From contig NZ_SULM01000007.1 in NCBI RefSeq assembly GCF_005250615.1, forward strand, positions 304,694 to 368,693: DNA of 64,000 nt. The letters run 5' to 3'. This DNA is from Pseudomonas rhizoryzae. GTDB taxonomy: Bacteria; Pseudomonadota; Gammaproteobacteria; Pseudomonadales; Pseudomonadaceae. Positions 35,298 to 43,504 of the stretch are shown piece after piece. The position numbers were made by a program, and so were the translations under genes. Numbering within the stretch: position 1 is the stretch's first letter; each line of letters starts with the position of its first letter. The notes below the pieces were generated by a model. The model worked only from the letters and a program-made list of their open reading frames with translations, made no database searches and was not told where the DNA came from.

Positions 35298-35831
35298 ATG
35301 CAACCACGGGAGGTCGTAACCTTCTGGCACGCTGCCGGCCGGCGAAAATGGTTCAAGGGCGCTCCCGCCTTCGACGCCGAATGCCGCATCCGCTTCGAAG
35401 CCGCACATTTCGCCGCCAGTCGCCGCGAATTCGATAGCTGGGCAGACAATGCCGAAGGCGCCCTGGCCCTCTGCCTGCTGCTCGACCAGATCCCGCGCAA
35501 CATCTTCCGCCACAGCGGCCACGCCTTCGCCACTGACGCCCTGGCCCTGCATTACGCCCGGCAGGCGATCGATGCCGGCCTGGATCTACAGATCGAACCC
35601 GAGCTGCGCGCCTTCTTCTATCTGCCATTCGAGCATTCCGAAGCCCTGGCCGATCAGCACCGCTCTCTCGAATTGTTCGAAGCCCTGGGCATCGAGCACT
35701 ACCGCAGCTATGCCCAGGCGCATCTGGACGTGATCGTCCGCTTCGGGCGCTTTCCACACCGTAACCGGGCGTTGGGCCGGATCAATACAGCGGAAGAACA
35801 AACATGGCTGGATGCAGGCGGCGGATTCTAA
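35298..35831 (+). CDS. DUF924-family protein
   Basis: A 177-residue all-helical protein of the DUF924 (YvgO-independent, TPR-like) family. Its conserved segments are VVTFWHAAGRRKWFKGAPAFDAECRIRF, LLLDQIPRNIFR (residues about 57-68) and FYLPFEHSEALADQHRSLELF, ending in RFGRFPHRNRALGR. GGAGGA lies about eight bases before ATG 35298. The biochemical function of this family is unknown. It lies between the two CRISPR arrays with no obvious link to them. Confidence 0.85.
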   Translation: MQPREVVTFWHAAGRRKWFKGAPAFDAECRIRFEAAHFAASRREFDSWADNAEGALALCLLLDQIPRNIFRHSGHAFATDALALHYARQAIDAGLDLQIEPELRAFFYLPFEHSEALADQHRSLELFEALGIEHYRSYAQAHLDVIVRFGRFPHRNRALGRINTAEEQTWLDAGGGF

Positions 35832-35922
35832 GCAGGCAGGGCTCAGGCTAGCATATGTCCAGTCTTGGTGAATGACGCTGCATTCACACCCTCTTTTTAT
35901 ACACCCGCCTTACAACTATAAA

Positions 35923-35935
35923 AATCAATAACTTG
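35923..35935 (+). promoter_or_regulatory. Distal IHF site in CRISPR leader
   Basis: AATCAATAACTTG matches WATCAANNNNTTR at every specified base, 84 bp before the first repeat. Confidence 0.6.
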
Positions 35936-35989
35936 GAAAAGGGCGCGAAAAAAAGGGTTTTGCGAGGAAAATCCGGTTAGTCTTCGATA

Positions 35990-36002
35990 TATCAAGGTGT
36001 TA
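35990..36002 (+). promoter_or_regulatory. Proximal IHF site in CRISPR leader
   Basis: TATCAAGGTGTTA matches WATCAANNNNTTR at every specified base, 17 bp before the first repeat. Confidence 0.6.
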
Positions 36003-36018
36003 TGTAGAAAACGCTCTA

Positions 36019-36346
36019 GTTCACTGCCGTATAGGCAGCTTAGAAATATCGGTGACGGCTCGGCACTGATTCCTATGCGTTCACTGCCGTATAGGCAGCT
36101 TAGAAATCCGCAGCGGCCAGGGCGAAGGCCATACGGCGGTTCACTGCCGTATAGGTAGCTTAGAAATTCTGGTCATCTCCAACGATGGCGTCCTGGGCGT
36201 TCACTGCCGTATAGGCAGCTTAGAAAATAGAACGGCGGGCACCAGCGACCGAAGACTTGTTCACTGCCGTATAGGCAGCTTAGAAATTGGGGAAGGCTAG
36301 CTCCAGCCAGGTGAATAGGTTCACTGCCGTATAGGCAGCAAACCCC
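36019..36346 (+). CRISPR. Type I-F-like CRISPR array 2 with six repeats
   Basis: Repeats of 28 bases (GTTCACTGCCGTATAGG...AGAAA) start at 36019, 36079, 36139, 36199, 36259 and 36319, spaced by five spacers of exactly 32 bases. The third repeat has one change (GGTAGC), and the last is intact only to about base 21 and then diverges, marking the trailer end. Orientation is plus, with the leader on the left. Repeats carry GTATA in the loop, whereas forward repeats of the first array carry GTGTA or GTGCA. No cas gene is found within the window. Confidence 0.96.
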
Positions 36347-36361
36347 CGTATCTCTCTCGGC

Positions 36362-37027
36362 CTACCCGTTCCCCGCCCCATCCCGCCATTCCACCACCAG
36401 ATCCGCCCGCGCCCGATCCCCGTCGATCAGCCGTGCATTGGGCTCGTCGGTGCTTGCCACCCAGGCCTCGGCGGCTTCCCGGCTACGGCCGAAATGCATA
36501 TGGCGGGCGACCAAGCGTTCGCGGCGTTCCTCGGGGTCGACGCGCACGTACCAGCATTCGTCGAACACCTCGGCCACATCGCTCCAAGGCGCCTGGGTCA
36601 GCAGCAGGTAGTTGCCCTCGCTGATCACTAACTGGGTGTCGGCAGGCACCGGAATGGCATTGGCGATGGGCTCTTCGATCTCGCGATTGAACAGCGGGGC
36701 ATAGACGGTCTCTCCCGCTACCGGGTCTTTCAGGCGCTGCAGCAGGGCGCGATAGCCGCGGGCGTCGAAGGTGTCCGGCGCGCCCTTGCGCTGGGCGCGG
36801 CCCAGGCGGGCCAGTTCGCGGTTGGCCAAGTGGTAGCCGTCCATGGGCACCACCACGGCGCGCTCGCCCAGGGCCGCCGCCAAGAGTTCGGCCACCGTCG
36901 ACTTGCCTGCGCCAGGCGTGCCGGCGATGCCCAACAGGCGCCGCCCGCCCCGGGCCAGCAGCGCCTCGGCGCGGGCCAGCAGCTCAGCCGGTAGTTGCAG
37001 ACCTTCCACCGGACGCTGGCTGCTCAT
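36362..37027 (-). CDS. Nucleoside/nucleotide kinase-family P-loop protein
   Basis: A 221-residue kinase of the uridine kinase/PRK-like superfamily. The Walker A motif is GIAGTPGAGKSTVAELL (about 35-50), VVPMDGYHLANREL is the substrate loop, and VISEGNYLLL is the Walker B-like strand. The phosphate acceptor is unknown; relatives phosphorylate sugars, nucleosides or pantothenate. The start was set at ATG 37027. A longer frame upstream is without homologous character. Confidence 0.82.
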   Translation of the reverse strand: MSSQRPVEGLQLPAELLARAEALLARGGRRLLGIAGTPGAGKSTVAELLAAALGERAVVVPMDGYHLANRELARLGRAQRKGAPDTFDARGYRALLQRLKDPVAGETVYAPLFNREIEEPIANAIPVPADTQLVISEGNYLLLTQAPWSDVAEVFDECWYVRVDPEERRERLVARHMHFGRSREAAEAWVASTDEPNARLIDGDRARADLVVEWRDGAGNG

Positions 37028-37294
37028 GTCCGCACCTCCCGCAACGAGGCCGAGGGGATGGCAGACAGGGATGGTCGGGCAGTCATGGCGGATTCTCCGG
37101 CAGAAGGGATCGCGGCACGCTAGCACTCGCCGCCTGAGTCGTCGACTCAGGGCGAGCCGCAGTGGAAAGGGATCACAAACCCATCGTAGCGGACCCGTTA
37201 TCCCCCTCGGCATTGGCTCGACGCTTTCGTACACTCCGCTTCCGATTCGCCGTGGGTCTTTCCCGCGCGACACTTGCAAAGGGATTTGTCATCC

Positions 37295-38758
37295 ATGAAG
37301 AAACCGCTCCTCACCACCCTCGCCGGACTCGCCCTGGTGGCCGTCGGCATCGGCGTCGGTGGCGCCTGGTACACCGGCGGGCGTCTGGAAGCCGAATTGC
37401 GCCAGGCCGCCAGCCAAGCCCAGGCGGTCTTGCAGGCCGAGCGTCCGGAGTATCATCCGCAGATCCAGTTGGTCGAATTTCACCGCGGTCTGTTCAGCAG
37501 CACCGCCCTGTTCAGCCTGAGCATGCAGCCAGAGGACCACGCGCCGATGGAAGTGCTGCAGGTAACGGACGAGATCCAGCACGGTCCCTTCCCGCTCACG
37601 CGCCTGAAGTCACTGCAGTTGGCCCCGGTCATGGCGGTCAACCGCCTGACCCTGGTACGTACCCCCCTCGTGGACGCGCTGTTCACCCTGACCAAGGGCG
37701 CCGAACCCGTTCGGCTCGATGCGACGCTCCGCTACGACCGGGCGGTCGACGGCCAGTTGATCGTCGCCCCGCTGCAGATGGACCAGCCTCAGGGCGCGAT
37801 AGCCTTCTCCGGCCTGAACGCCGGCTTCCGTACCGATCTGGAGGCCCAGCAGTTCCGCCTGGAGGGCTCGGTAGGGCATTTCAGCTTCAACGTCCGCACG
37901 CCCGACGGCTGGACCAAGATGGAACTGCAAGGCCTCAGCCTGACCGGCGACAACCGCCGCAATGCCGATGGCTTCTGGCTCGGCCCGGGCGCATTGCGCC
38001 TGACGGGGCTGGTCCTGGCCATGCCCGGCCAGCCAGAGGTGCAATTGCAGGATCTGCAGCTAAAGAACGATACCCAGCAGCAGGGCCAGCAGCTCTCCGG
38101 CACGCTCGACGCCAGCCTGGGGCGCCTCGCCGTGGCCGGCCAGACGCTGGGCAAGGCGACCCTGAGCGCCCACTACAGTCATCTCGACAGCCCTGCGCTC
38201 GCCCAGCTGAATGCCCTGCTCCAGCACCTGCCGCTGGATACCGACGAAGGCCTCGACCCCACCACCCAGGCGACCCTGCAACAGCGCCTGAGCGACGTCC
38301 TCGCGGCGCGTCCACAACTGGTGGTGGATGACTTCCGCTTCGATACTCCAGGCGGCAGCAACCATCTGCGCTTCGATCTGACGCTGGACAAGCCCACGAC
38401 CTACGACCTGCCGCCGGAGCAACTCGGTGCCCAGGTACTGTCCCAGCTCAATGCCCGCCTATCGGTGGCGCGCAGCAGCCTGGTGGACGGCGTGCTGTTC
38501 CAGGCCGGTGCTCAGCGCGAGCAACCCGCGGTGCAGCAACAGGCCCAGGCGACCGCCGAAGCCCTGGCCAACATCGGCCTGAACAGCGGCCTGCTCAAGG
38601 CCGAAGGCAAGGATCTGGTGGCCACGCTGAACTACGCGACGGGTCGCCTGACGCTCAACGGCCAGGAAGTGCCACCGGAGCAATTGCTGGCCCTGCTGCA
38701 GCCACCGCAGCCACCGGCGCCTCCCGCCAAGCCCCAGGGCAAGGCGCCGAAGCGCTAA
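37295..38758 (+). CDS. YdgA-family (DUF945) protein
   Basis: A 487-residue protein with an N-terminal membrane/signal helix (MKKPLLTTLAGLALVAVGIGVGGAWY) followed by the YdgA family pattern YTGGRLEAELRQAASQAQAVL and a long repetitive beta-rich domain (HFSFNVRTPDG, LTGDNRRNADGFWLG). A Pro-rich C-terminus ends PPAKPQGKAPKR. It is probably anchored in the inner membrane with the domain in the periplasm. The role is undefined in the family. The start at 37295 gives a normal signal segment. Confidence 0.85.
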   Translation: MKKPLLTTLAGLALVAVGIGVGGAWYTGGRLEAELRQAASQAQAVLQAERPEYHPQIQLVEFHRGLFSSTALFSLSMQPEDHAPMEVLQVTDEIQHGPFPLTRLKSLQLAPVMAVNRLTLVRTPLVDALFTLTKGAEPVRLDATLRYDRAVDGQLIVAPLQMDQPQGAIAFSGLNAGFRTDLEAQQFRLEGSVGHFSFNVRTPDGWTKMELQGLSLTGDNRRNADGFWLGPGALRLTGLVLAMPGQPEVQLQDLQLKNDTQQQGQQLSGTLDASLGRLAVAGQTLGKATLSAHYSHLDSPALAQLNALLQHLPLDTDEGLDPTTQATLQQRLSDVLAARPQLVVDDFRFDTPGGSNHLRFDLTLDKPTTYDLPPEQLGAQVLSQLNARLSVARSSLVDGVLFQAGAQREQPAVQQQAQATAEALANIGLNSGLLKAEGKDLVATLNYATGRLTLNGQEVPPEQLLALLQPPQPPAPPAKPQGKAPKR

Positions 38759-38765
38759 ATGCAGT

Positions 38766-38894
38766 GTTGGGCTTCGCTAACGCTCAACCCAACCTACAGA
38801 GGCGCTTTCGTAGGTTGGGTTGAGACGGTTTCATCGTCGAAGCCCAACAGTGGAAGCTAGGCCTTGGGCACTGTTGAGCGCAGCGAAGCCCAAC
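38766..38894. repeat. Three copies of the GTAGGTTGGGTTGAG-type dispersed repeat
   Basis: Copy 1 (38766-38797) is inverted relative to copy 2 (38809-38848). A shorter third copy lies at 38871-38894. The shared parts are GTAGGTTGGGTTGAG and CGAAGCCCAAC, as at 13227-13256. Placement between convergent 3' ends is typical of REP-like elements. Confidence 0.7.
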
Positions 38895-38909
38895 AAAGTA
38901 TCAACCGCC

Positions 38910-40871
38910 CTACTTCAGCTCCAGGCCACCACTGGCCTTGTTCAGCTCACGCAGGTGCTTGCCCAAGAGGTCCAGGTTAGCCTCGGTCAGATCCAGGCCA
39001 TCCCGTGCCTCGGGCGAGAGCAACTGGCGGACCTCATTGTTCAGCGTATCCCTGAGGCTGCGCAGATGGGCCTGGCGCTTCTGGCTCTCGGCGGTCAGTT
39101 GCTGCCATTCACCCGGCTGCGGCAGGCCATAGCCGGCGGTACCCAGCAATTCGGCGGGCCGACTCAGGTAGCCGCTGTCCTTGAGAATCTGTTCCAGGGC
39201 ATTACCGGCCTTGCCGAAGCGCGCCTTGTCCACCGCGTCCTCACCCAGGTAGCGGTCCTTGAGCTCGGTCTGGGCCTGCAGCAACGCCCGGCGATAGGCC
39301 GCCTGCTCCAGCAGCAACAGGGCGGCACTGCCGCGCAGGTCGGCGCGGGTGAAATAGGTGCGGCGCTGCTCTGGAGTCAGGGCCAGCCAGGCCTCCACAT
39401 CCGGCTGAGGGAGGTTCAGGCGCTCCTTGGCCACCTTGAACATCGCCTGGAAGCGCTCGCGGAAACTGTCGAAGCGATAGCCCAGGCGTAGCGCCTCGCG
39501 CGGATCGTCCAGCACCGAGGTGTCCACCAGCCCCTTAATCCTCAGGGCATCCATCAGCCCGGTGGGGGTGATGACATCGAGCTGGGCAGCCGCCAGACGC
39601 GGTACCCCGTCGTGCAACAGCTTGAAGGTCTCCACCGCACAATTGTTGGTGATGAAGTAGTACTGGCCGTCATAGCTCCAGTGCACCTGGGCCGTGCGCT
39701 CAAGGAAGTCGGCGATCTCCGGGCGGGTCAGCTTGAGGGGGACCGATTGCAGGCCCCGCAGCTCTACCTTGGTGTATTCGTCCACCACCTGAGCCAGCGG
39801 CAGCACGAACAGCCGCGAGGGGTAGGAGCCGGTCAGGCCGCGCCAACTGGAGAGCTGGACATCGTTGACGAAAGCGCGGAACGACAGCACCAGATGGTAT
39901 TGCAGATCCAGCCGGCAATCCGGCCCACGCGGCCGCCCGGGTGCGCAGACCACCAGGCGCAGCATGCTGTGCCCCCAGCGACTCATGACCTTCTCGTTGC
40001 CCTCGGCGAGCAGGTAGTCCACCGCATAGACCCGCTCCGGATCGAGCCAGCCCAGGGGCGCCTCGCCGAAGTCGTTGCCGGCGTTGAGATAGGGATAGCG
40101 ACCGGGACAGGCGTCGTGCGGCGGCGACCAGCCAAAATGCTGGGCGAAATACTGCTGCAGTCCCGGTCGCCGGCAGGCGTAGCTGGGGTCAAGCAGGAAG
40201 TACTCCATGTTCACCGCCACGAATTCCTTCGGGTTGGTGAGCTCATAGAGATCGGGACTGCGGGCAACGAACAGATTCTTGGATTCGCGATTACCGTATT
40301 TGCGGGTCTTCACCTGCCAACCAGCCAGGTCCAGCAGACGCGGATCATCCGACAGCGTATAGCTGCGCCCAGCCTGCCCCTGGCATTTGAGCGGCAATTT
40401 GTCGGACGTCAGGTCCAGGCCACCGCAGTACAGGATCAGCTGGCGCTGCGCGGGCGTCCAGACCTGCTCACGATCGTAGAAGTGGGTCAGCTCATGGAGC
40501 ACCGTGGCCAGCAGCTCGCGATGCTGGGTGCCGTGGGGACGCCCGGTCTGGATCCGGGTATCGCTGCCATCCACCAGGCTCGGCAACAGACGACGGTTGA
40601 GTTGCAGGGTGCGGCGATCGGCCTCGCCATAGGCCTCCTGCAATAACTCATCACTCCAGTGCACCTGGATACGCTCATCCAGTGCCGCCTTGAATGTCGG
40701 TGGCAGCAAGGCCTGGGCTTCATCCAGCAGGTGCTGGGTCGCCTGGACCTGGGCCGGCGTCAGCCCCTGGGTATCGAGTTCGAGGCGCAGGGCGGCCTGG
40801 GCCCCACCGAGGGCCAACCCGGCCGCAAGGCCGGCCAGCCACACCCACAGCCGGCCGGCACGGCCGTTCAC
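38910..40871 (-). CDS. DUF4105-domain protein with HELTH metal-binding motif
   Basis: A 653-residue exported protein (signal peptide to about residue 26). The N-terminal half has LLATVLHELTHFYDR, a zinc-protease-like HExxH motif near 130. The middle is the DUF4105 region with GHSMLRLVVCAPG, and the conserved Asn-Cys in YFITNNCAVETFKLLHDGVP resembles an NlpC/P60-like active cysteine. The C-terminus is helical. Its start overlaps the stop of a DUF2388 gene (ATGA), so the proteins are co-translated. Function unknown; hydrolase activity in the periplasm is inferred. Confidence 0.8.
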   Translation of the reverse strand: MNGRAGRLWVWLAGLAAGLALGGAQAALRLELDTQGLTPAQVQATQHLLDEAQALLPPTFKAALDERIQVHWSDELLQEAYGEADRRTLQLNRRLLPSLVDGSDTRIQTGRPHGTQHRELLATVLHELTHFYDREQVWTPAQRQLILYCGGLDLTSDKLPLKCQGQAGRSYTLSDDPRLLDLAGWQVKTRKYGNRESKNLFVARSPDLYELTNPKEFVAVNMEYFLLDPSYACRRPGLQQYFAQHFGWSPPHDACPGRYPYLNAGNDFGEAPLGWLDPERVYAVDYLLAEGNEKVMSRWGHSMLRLVVCAPGRPRGPDCRLDLQYHLVLSFRAFVNDVQLSSWRGLTGSYPSRLFVLPLAQVVDEYTKVELRGLQSVPLKLTRPEIADFLERTAQVHWSYDGQYYFITNNCAVETFKLLHDGVPRLAAAQLDVITPTGLMDALRIKGLVDTSVLDDPREALRLGYRFDSFRERFQAMFKVAKERLNLPQPDVEAWLALTPEQRRTYFTRADLRGSAALLLLEQAAYRRALLQAQTELKDRYLGEDAVDKARFGKAGNALEQILKDSGYLSRPAELLGTAGYGLPQPGEWQQLTAESQKRQAHLRSLRDTLNNEVRQLLSPEARDGLDLTEANLDLLGKHLRELNKASGGLELK

Positions 40872-41188
40872 AGCGCGAGGATGGCTTGAGCCAGCTGCAG
40901 ATCGTTGGCCTCGCGGGCAGCCGGGAGCTGATCGCGCAGGCTGCGGAAGGCTTCTTCCAGCTGCACGCCTCGGATGTCGCCATTGCTGGCGACGAAACTG
41001 GCGGCATCGCCACGCGCCGCCTGGATCATCTTGGCATCGCGGATGGACGTGGTGGTATCGGAGGTGAAGTCGATGCTGCGCTGCAGCGCCCGCACCACGA
41101 TGTTACTGGTGGCCACCAGGGTCTGGGCCTGAGCCAGGCTCGAAACGCCCAGGGTCAGGGCAGCGGCGATAAGCAGGGAACGGCGCAT
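40868..41188 (-). CDS. DUF2388-domain periplasmic protein, copy 1
   Basis: A 106-residue exported protein (signal MRRSLLIAAALTLGVSSLAQA). The DUF2388 body contains ARGDAASFVASNGDIRGVQLEEAFRSLRDQLP and ends with LAQAILAL. It overlaps the start of the downstream DUF4105 gene. Two paralogues follow upstream at 41223 and 41625, sharing the D-AASFV...RG-QLE core. Confidence 0.85.
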   Translation of the reverse strand: MRRSLLIAAALTLGVSSLAQAQTLVATSNIVVRALQRSIDFTSDTTTSIRDAKMIQAARGDAASFVASNGDIRGVQLEEAFRSLRDQLPAAREANDLQLAQAILAL

Positions 41189-41222
41189 GGATACTCCAGG
41201 GATGTCACGGAATTGAAACGGA

Positions 41223-41522
41223 TTACTGACTCAGAATGGCCTGGGCGAGTTCCCGATCGGACGCGTGCAAGCCGGGATCGGCCGCGCGCAGGGCTCTCAG
41301 GGTTTCTTCCAGCTGCGCGCCACGCACGACGCCGTCGGTGGCGACGAAGGTCGCGGCATCGTCCCGCGCCGCCAGGACCAGCTTGTTCTGGAAGGGCGCG
41401 GTGGTCAGCTGGCTGGTGCCATAGATGGTCTTGACCAGACTCTCGGTGGTGGAGTCGAAGGCAAACGCCGGTGCGGCAAGAGAGAGACCGAGCAGCAGCC
41501 CGGCAGAACGGCGGAAAAACAT
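41223..41522 (-). CDS. DUF2388-domain periplasmic protein, copy 2
   Basis: A 99-residue secreted protein (signal MFFRRSAGLLLGLSLAAPAFA) with the same core: LAARDDAATFVATDGVVRGAQLEETLRALR, ending LAQAILSQ. It precedes copy 1 by 34 bp and is probably in the same transcript. Confidence 0.85.
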   Translation of the reverse strand: MFFRRSAGLLLGLSLAAPAFAFDSTTESLVKTIYGTSQLTTAPFQNKLVLAARDDAATFVATDGVVRGAQLEETLRALRAADPGLHASDRELAQAILSQ

Positions 41523-41624
41523 GGTTGGCGACCCTCCGGTGGCAGATGGTCGCCAAGGCTAACGCAGCACCCCGCTGCGGGCTAGCCGCCAAGCGGCGCG
41601 CCGAGCGTTTCGCGGTGTTGCGCT

Positions 41625-41945
41625 TTAGATGGCGAGGATCGCCTGTGCCAGTTGCGCATCGCTGGCCTGACGCAGCTGCGGCGCCTGGGTGCGCAGATGA
41701 TCCAGCGCCGCCTCCAGGCGTACCCCGCGAATATCGCCGGCGCTGCCGACGAAACTGGCGGCGTCATCACGCGCCGCGAGCACCAGCTTGTCGTTCTTGA
41801 ACGAACCGGTGATGGCTGAGGTGGCATCGGAGGTCGCGTCGATGGCGTTGACGATGATGTCGGTGGTGACATAGAAACTCGACGCCGAAGCGGCGGAGGA
41901 CAGGCAGAACAGCGCCGCGGCGGCGCCCAGGTGTAGCGTTTTCAT
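41625..41945 (-). CDS. DUF2388-domain periplasmic protein, copy 3
   Basis: A 106-residue secreted protein (signal MKTLHLGAAAALFCLSSAASA). It contains LAARDDAASFVGSAGDIRGVRLEAALDHLR and ends LAQAILAI. It is the first of three tandem paralogues that lead into the DUF4105 gene. The 102-bp gap to copy 2 may hold an internal promoter. Confidence 0.85.
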   Translation of the reverse strand: MKTLHLGAAAALFCLSSAASASSFYVTTDIIVNAIDATSDATSAITGSFKNDKLVLAARDDAASFVGSAGDIRGVRLEAALDHLRTQAPQLRQASDAQLAQAILAI

Positions 41946-42018
41946 GGATGACTCCCGTCTGGATAGGCCTGAGTGAGACTACCGTCAGCGCCAGTAAGTC
42001 GCATCCCGACGCGGAATT

Positions 42019-42228
42019 TCACTCTCGCCAGAACGGCTTGTCGCCTTCCCGAGACTGATCTGCTTGATTCAGGCCCAGATCGGCCAGCGCTCGGCTGTCC
42101 AGTTGCTGCAGCTGCCGACGCGAGACCATCCGGTGCCGCCAGCGGGCCAACAGCCCGAGCAGACGGCCGAGTCCAAGGCGGCGGGTACTGAGGCGTACGA
42201 GCGAGGGGCTAGACGAAAGGCGGTCCAT
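42019..42228 (-). CDS. DUF1127 (YjiS-like) small protein
   Basis: A 69-residue basic protein. The family motif is at the C-terminus, WRHRMVSRRQLQQLDSRALADLGLNQAD, following a basic Leu/Arg-rich N-terminus. The start was set at ATG 42228; an upstream in-frame Met (42303) would add residues of non-family character. Some DUF1127 proteins bind RNA or regulate phosphate and carbon metabolism, but nothing here tells which. Confidence 0.85.
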   Translation of the reverse strand: MDRLSSSPSLVRLSTRRLGLGRLLGLLARWRHRMVSRRQLQQLDSRALADLGLNQADQSREGDKPFWRE

Positions 42229-42487
42229 GGCAAATTCCAGTGAAGCGGCAGGGAGACCCAGCTTCACCGGTAACAGGCAAGCAAAACACTTACAGCCATG
42301 CATTACTGTATCCGTACAAATTCTTATAAATAAAATCTGTACTCATCAAAGCTGATCGAACCGCTCTGGCCCGGTCTGCTGCGCTGGTCGCATGAAATGC
42401 AGCTGTATCCCTGACCTCCGACATATTCTTGAACTGCTCGAATCGCTACAATCGGCTTTTCAGCGCCCATCCGCGAGAGGCACCGCC

Positions 42488-43441
42488 ATGAGCTTCAAAG
42501 TTTTCGTCGACGGCCAGGAAGGCACCACCGGCCTGCGTCTGCTGGACTACCTGACCGGTCGCCCGGACATCGAGCTGCTGCGCATCGACGAAAGCAAGCG
42601 CAAGGACCCAGCCGAGCGGGCCCGCTTCCTCAATGCCGCCGACGTGGCCTTCCTGTGCCTGCCCGACGCCGCCTCCCGTGAAGCGGTCAGTTTGGTCACC
42701 AATCCGCACACCTGCATCATCGACGCCAGCACCGCCTTCCGCACCGACAGCAGCTGGACCTACGGCCTGCCCGAGCTGGCCCCCGGTCAGCGCGAGGCGC
42801 TGCGCGCCAGCAAGCGCATCGCCAACCCTGGCTGTCACGCCACCGCCTTCATCCTGCTAGCCCGCCCACTGGTGGACGCCGGCCTGCTGGCCCCGGAGAC
42901 GCCGCTGTCGGCCTTTTCCCTGACCGGTTACAGCGGCGGCGGCAAGCAGATGATCGCCGCCTACGAAGCGGGTGGCGATGCGCGTCTGCAGAGCCCACGT
43001 CCCTACGCCATGGCCCAGGGCCACAAGCACCTGCCGGAAATGCGCGTGCAGAGCGGTCTGGCCGCGGCTCCCGTGTTCAGCCCCATCGTCGGTCCCTTCC
43101 TCAAGGGCCTGGCGGTGACCATTCCGCTGCACGCCAGCCAATTGCGTCCCGGCACCACCGCCGCTGATCTGCAGGCCGCCCTGGCGCGTCACTACGAGGG
43201 CGAAGCCTTCATTCGCGTCGCACCGGTGGCGGCCGAGGAGGAGTTGGACAATGGCTTCTTCGACGTCCAGGCCAGCAACGACACCAACCGTGCCGACCTC
43301 TTCGTCTTCGGCAACGCCGAGCGACTGACCCTGGTCGCGCGCCTGGACAACCTGGGCAAGGGCGCGGCCGGGGCGGCGGTGCAGTGCATGAACGTGCACC
43401 TGGGCGTCGACGAGGGCCTGGGGCTCAACAACGGCCGCTGA
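42488..43441 (+). CDS. argC: N-acetyl-gamma-glutamyl-phosphate reductase, type 2
   Basis: A 317-residue ArgC of the shorter type 2. NADP-binding [14 protein letters not shown] is near the N-terminus, the active cysteine is in [16 protein letters not shown] (Cys about 117), and the catalytic histidine lies in GHKHLPEM. It reduces N-acetylglutamyl phosphate in arginine synthesis. The start MSFKVFVDG at 42488 is clear; the frame open upstream lacks family similarity. polA would be expected at this position in P. aeruginosa. Confidence 0.92.
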   Translation: MSFKVFVDGQEGTTGLRLLDYLTGRPDIELLRIDESKRKDPAERARFLNAADVAFLCLPDAASREAVSLVTNPHTCIIDASTAFRTDSSWTYGLPELAPGQREALRASKRIANPGCHATAFILLARPLVDAGLLAPETPLSAFSLTGYSGGGKQMIAAYEAGGDARLQSPRPYAMAQGHKHLPEMRVQSGLAAAPVFSPIVGPFLKGLAVTIPLHASQLRPGTTAADLQAALARHYEGEAFIRVAPVAAEEELDNGFFDVQASNDTNRADLFVFGNAERLTLVARLDNLGKGAAGAAVQCMNVHLGVDEGLGLNNGR

Positions 43442-43472
43442 TCCGAGCACGCGCTTTATTCTCGGCCGGGGC

Positions 43473-43499
43473 GAACCTTTTTCACGGTGCCCCGTCTGA
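43473..43499 (+). promoter_or_regulatory. AlgU (sigma-22/E)-type promoter of ErsA
   Basis: GAACCT at 43473-43478 and TCTGA at 43495-43499 are separated by 16 bp, matching the AlgU consensus GAACTT-N16-TCTGA with one mismatch. The expected start is near 43505, where the candidate sRNA begins. Confidence 0.7.
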
Positions 43500-43504
43500 A
43501 CAGC

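Larger units (their letters stand above)
35840..36018 (+). promoter_or_regulatory. Leader of CRISPR array 2
   Basis: About 180 bp of markedly AT-rich DNA directly before the first repeat, including CTATAAAAATCAATAAC and AAAAAAAGGG. Two exact matches to the IHF consensus WATCAANNNNTTR lie at 35923-35935 and 35990-36002. IHF bending of the leader is established for type I-F and I-E spacer capture, so the leader looks capable of adaptation if Cas1-Cas2/3 is supplied. Confidence 0.7.
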
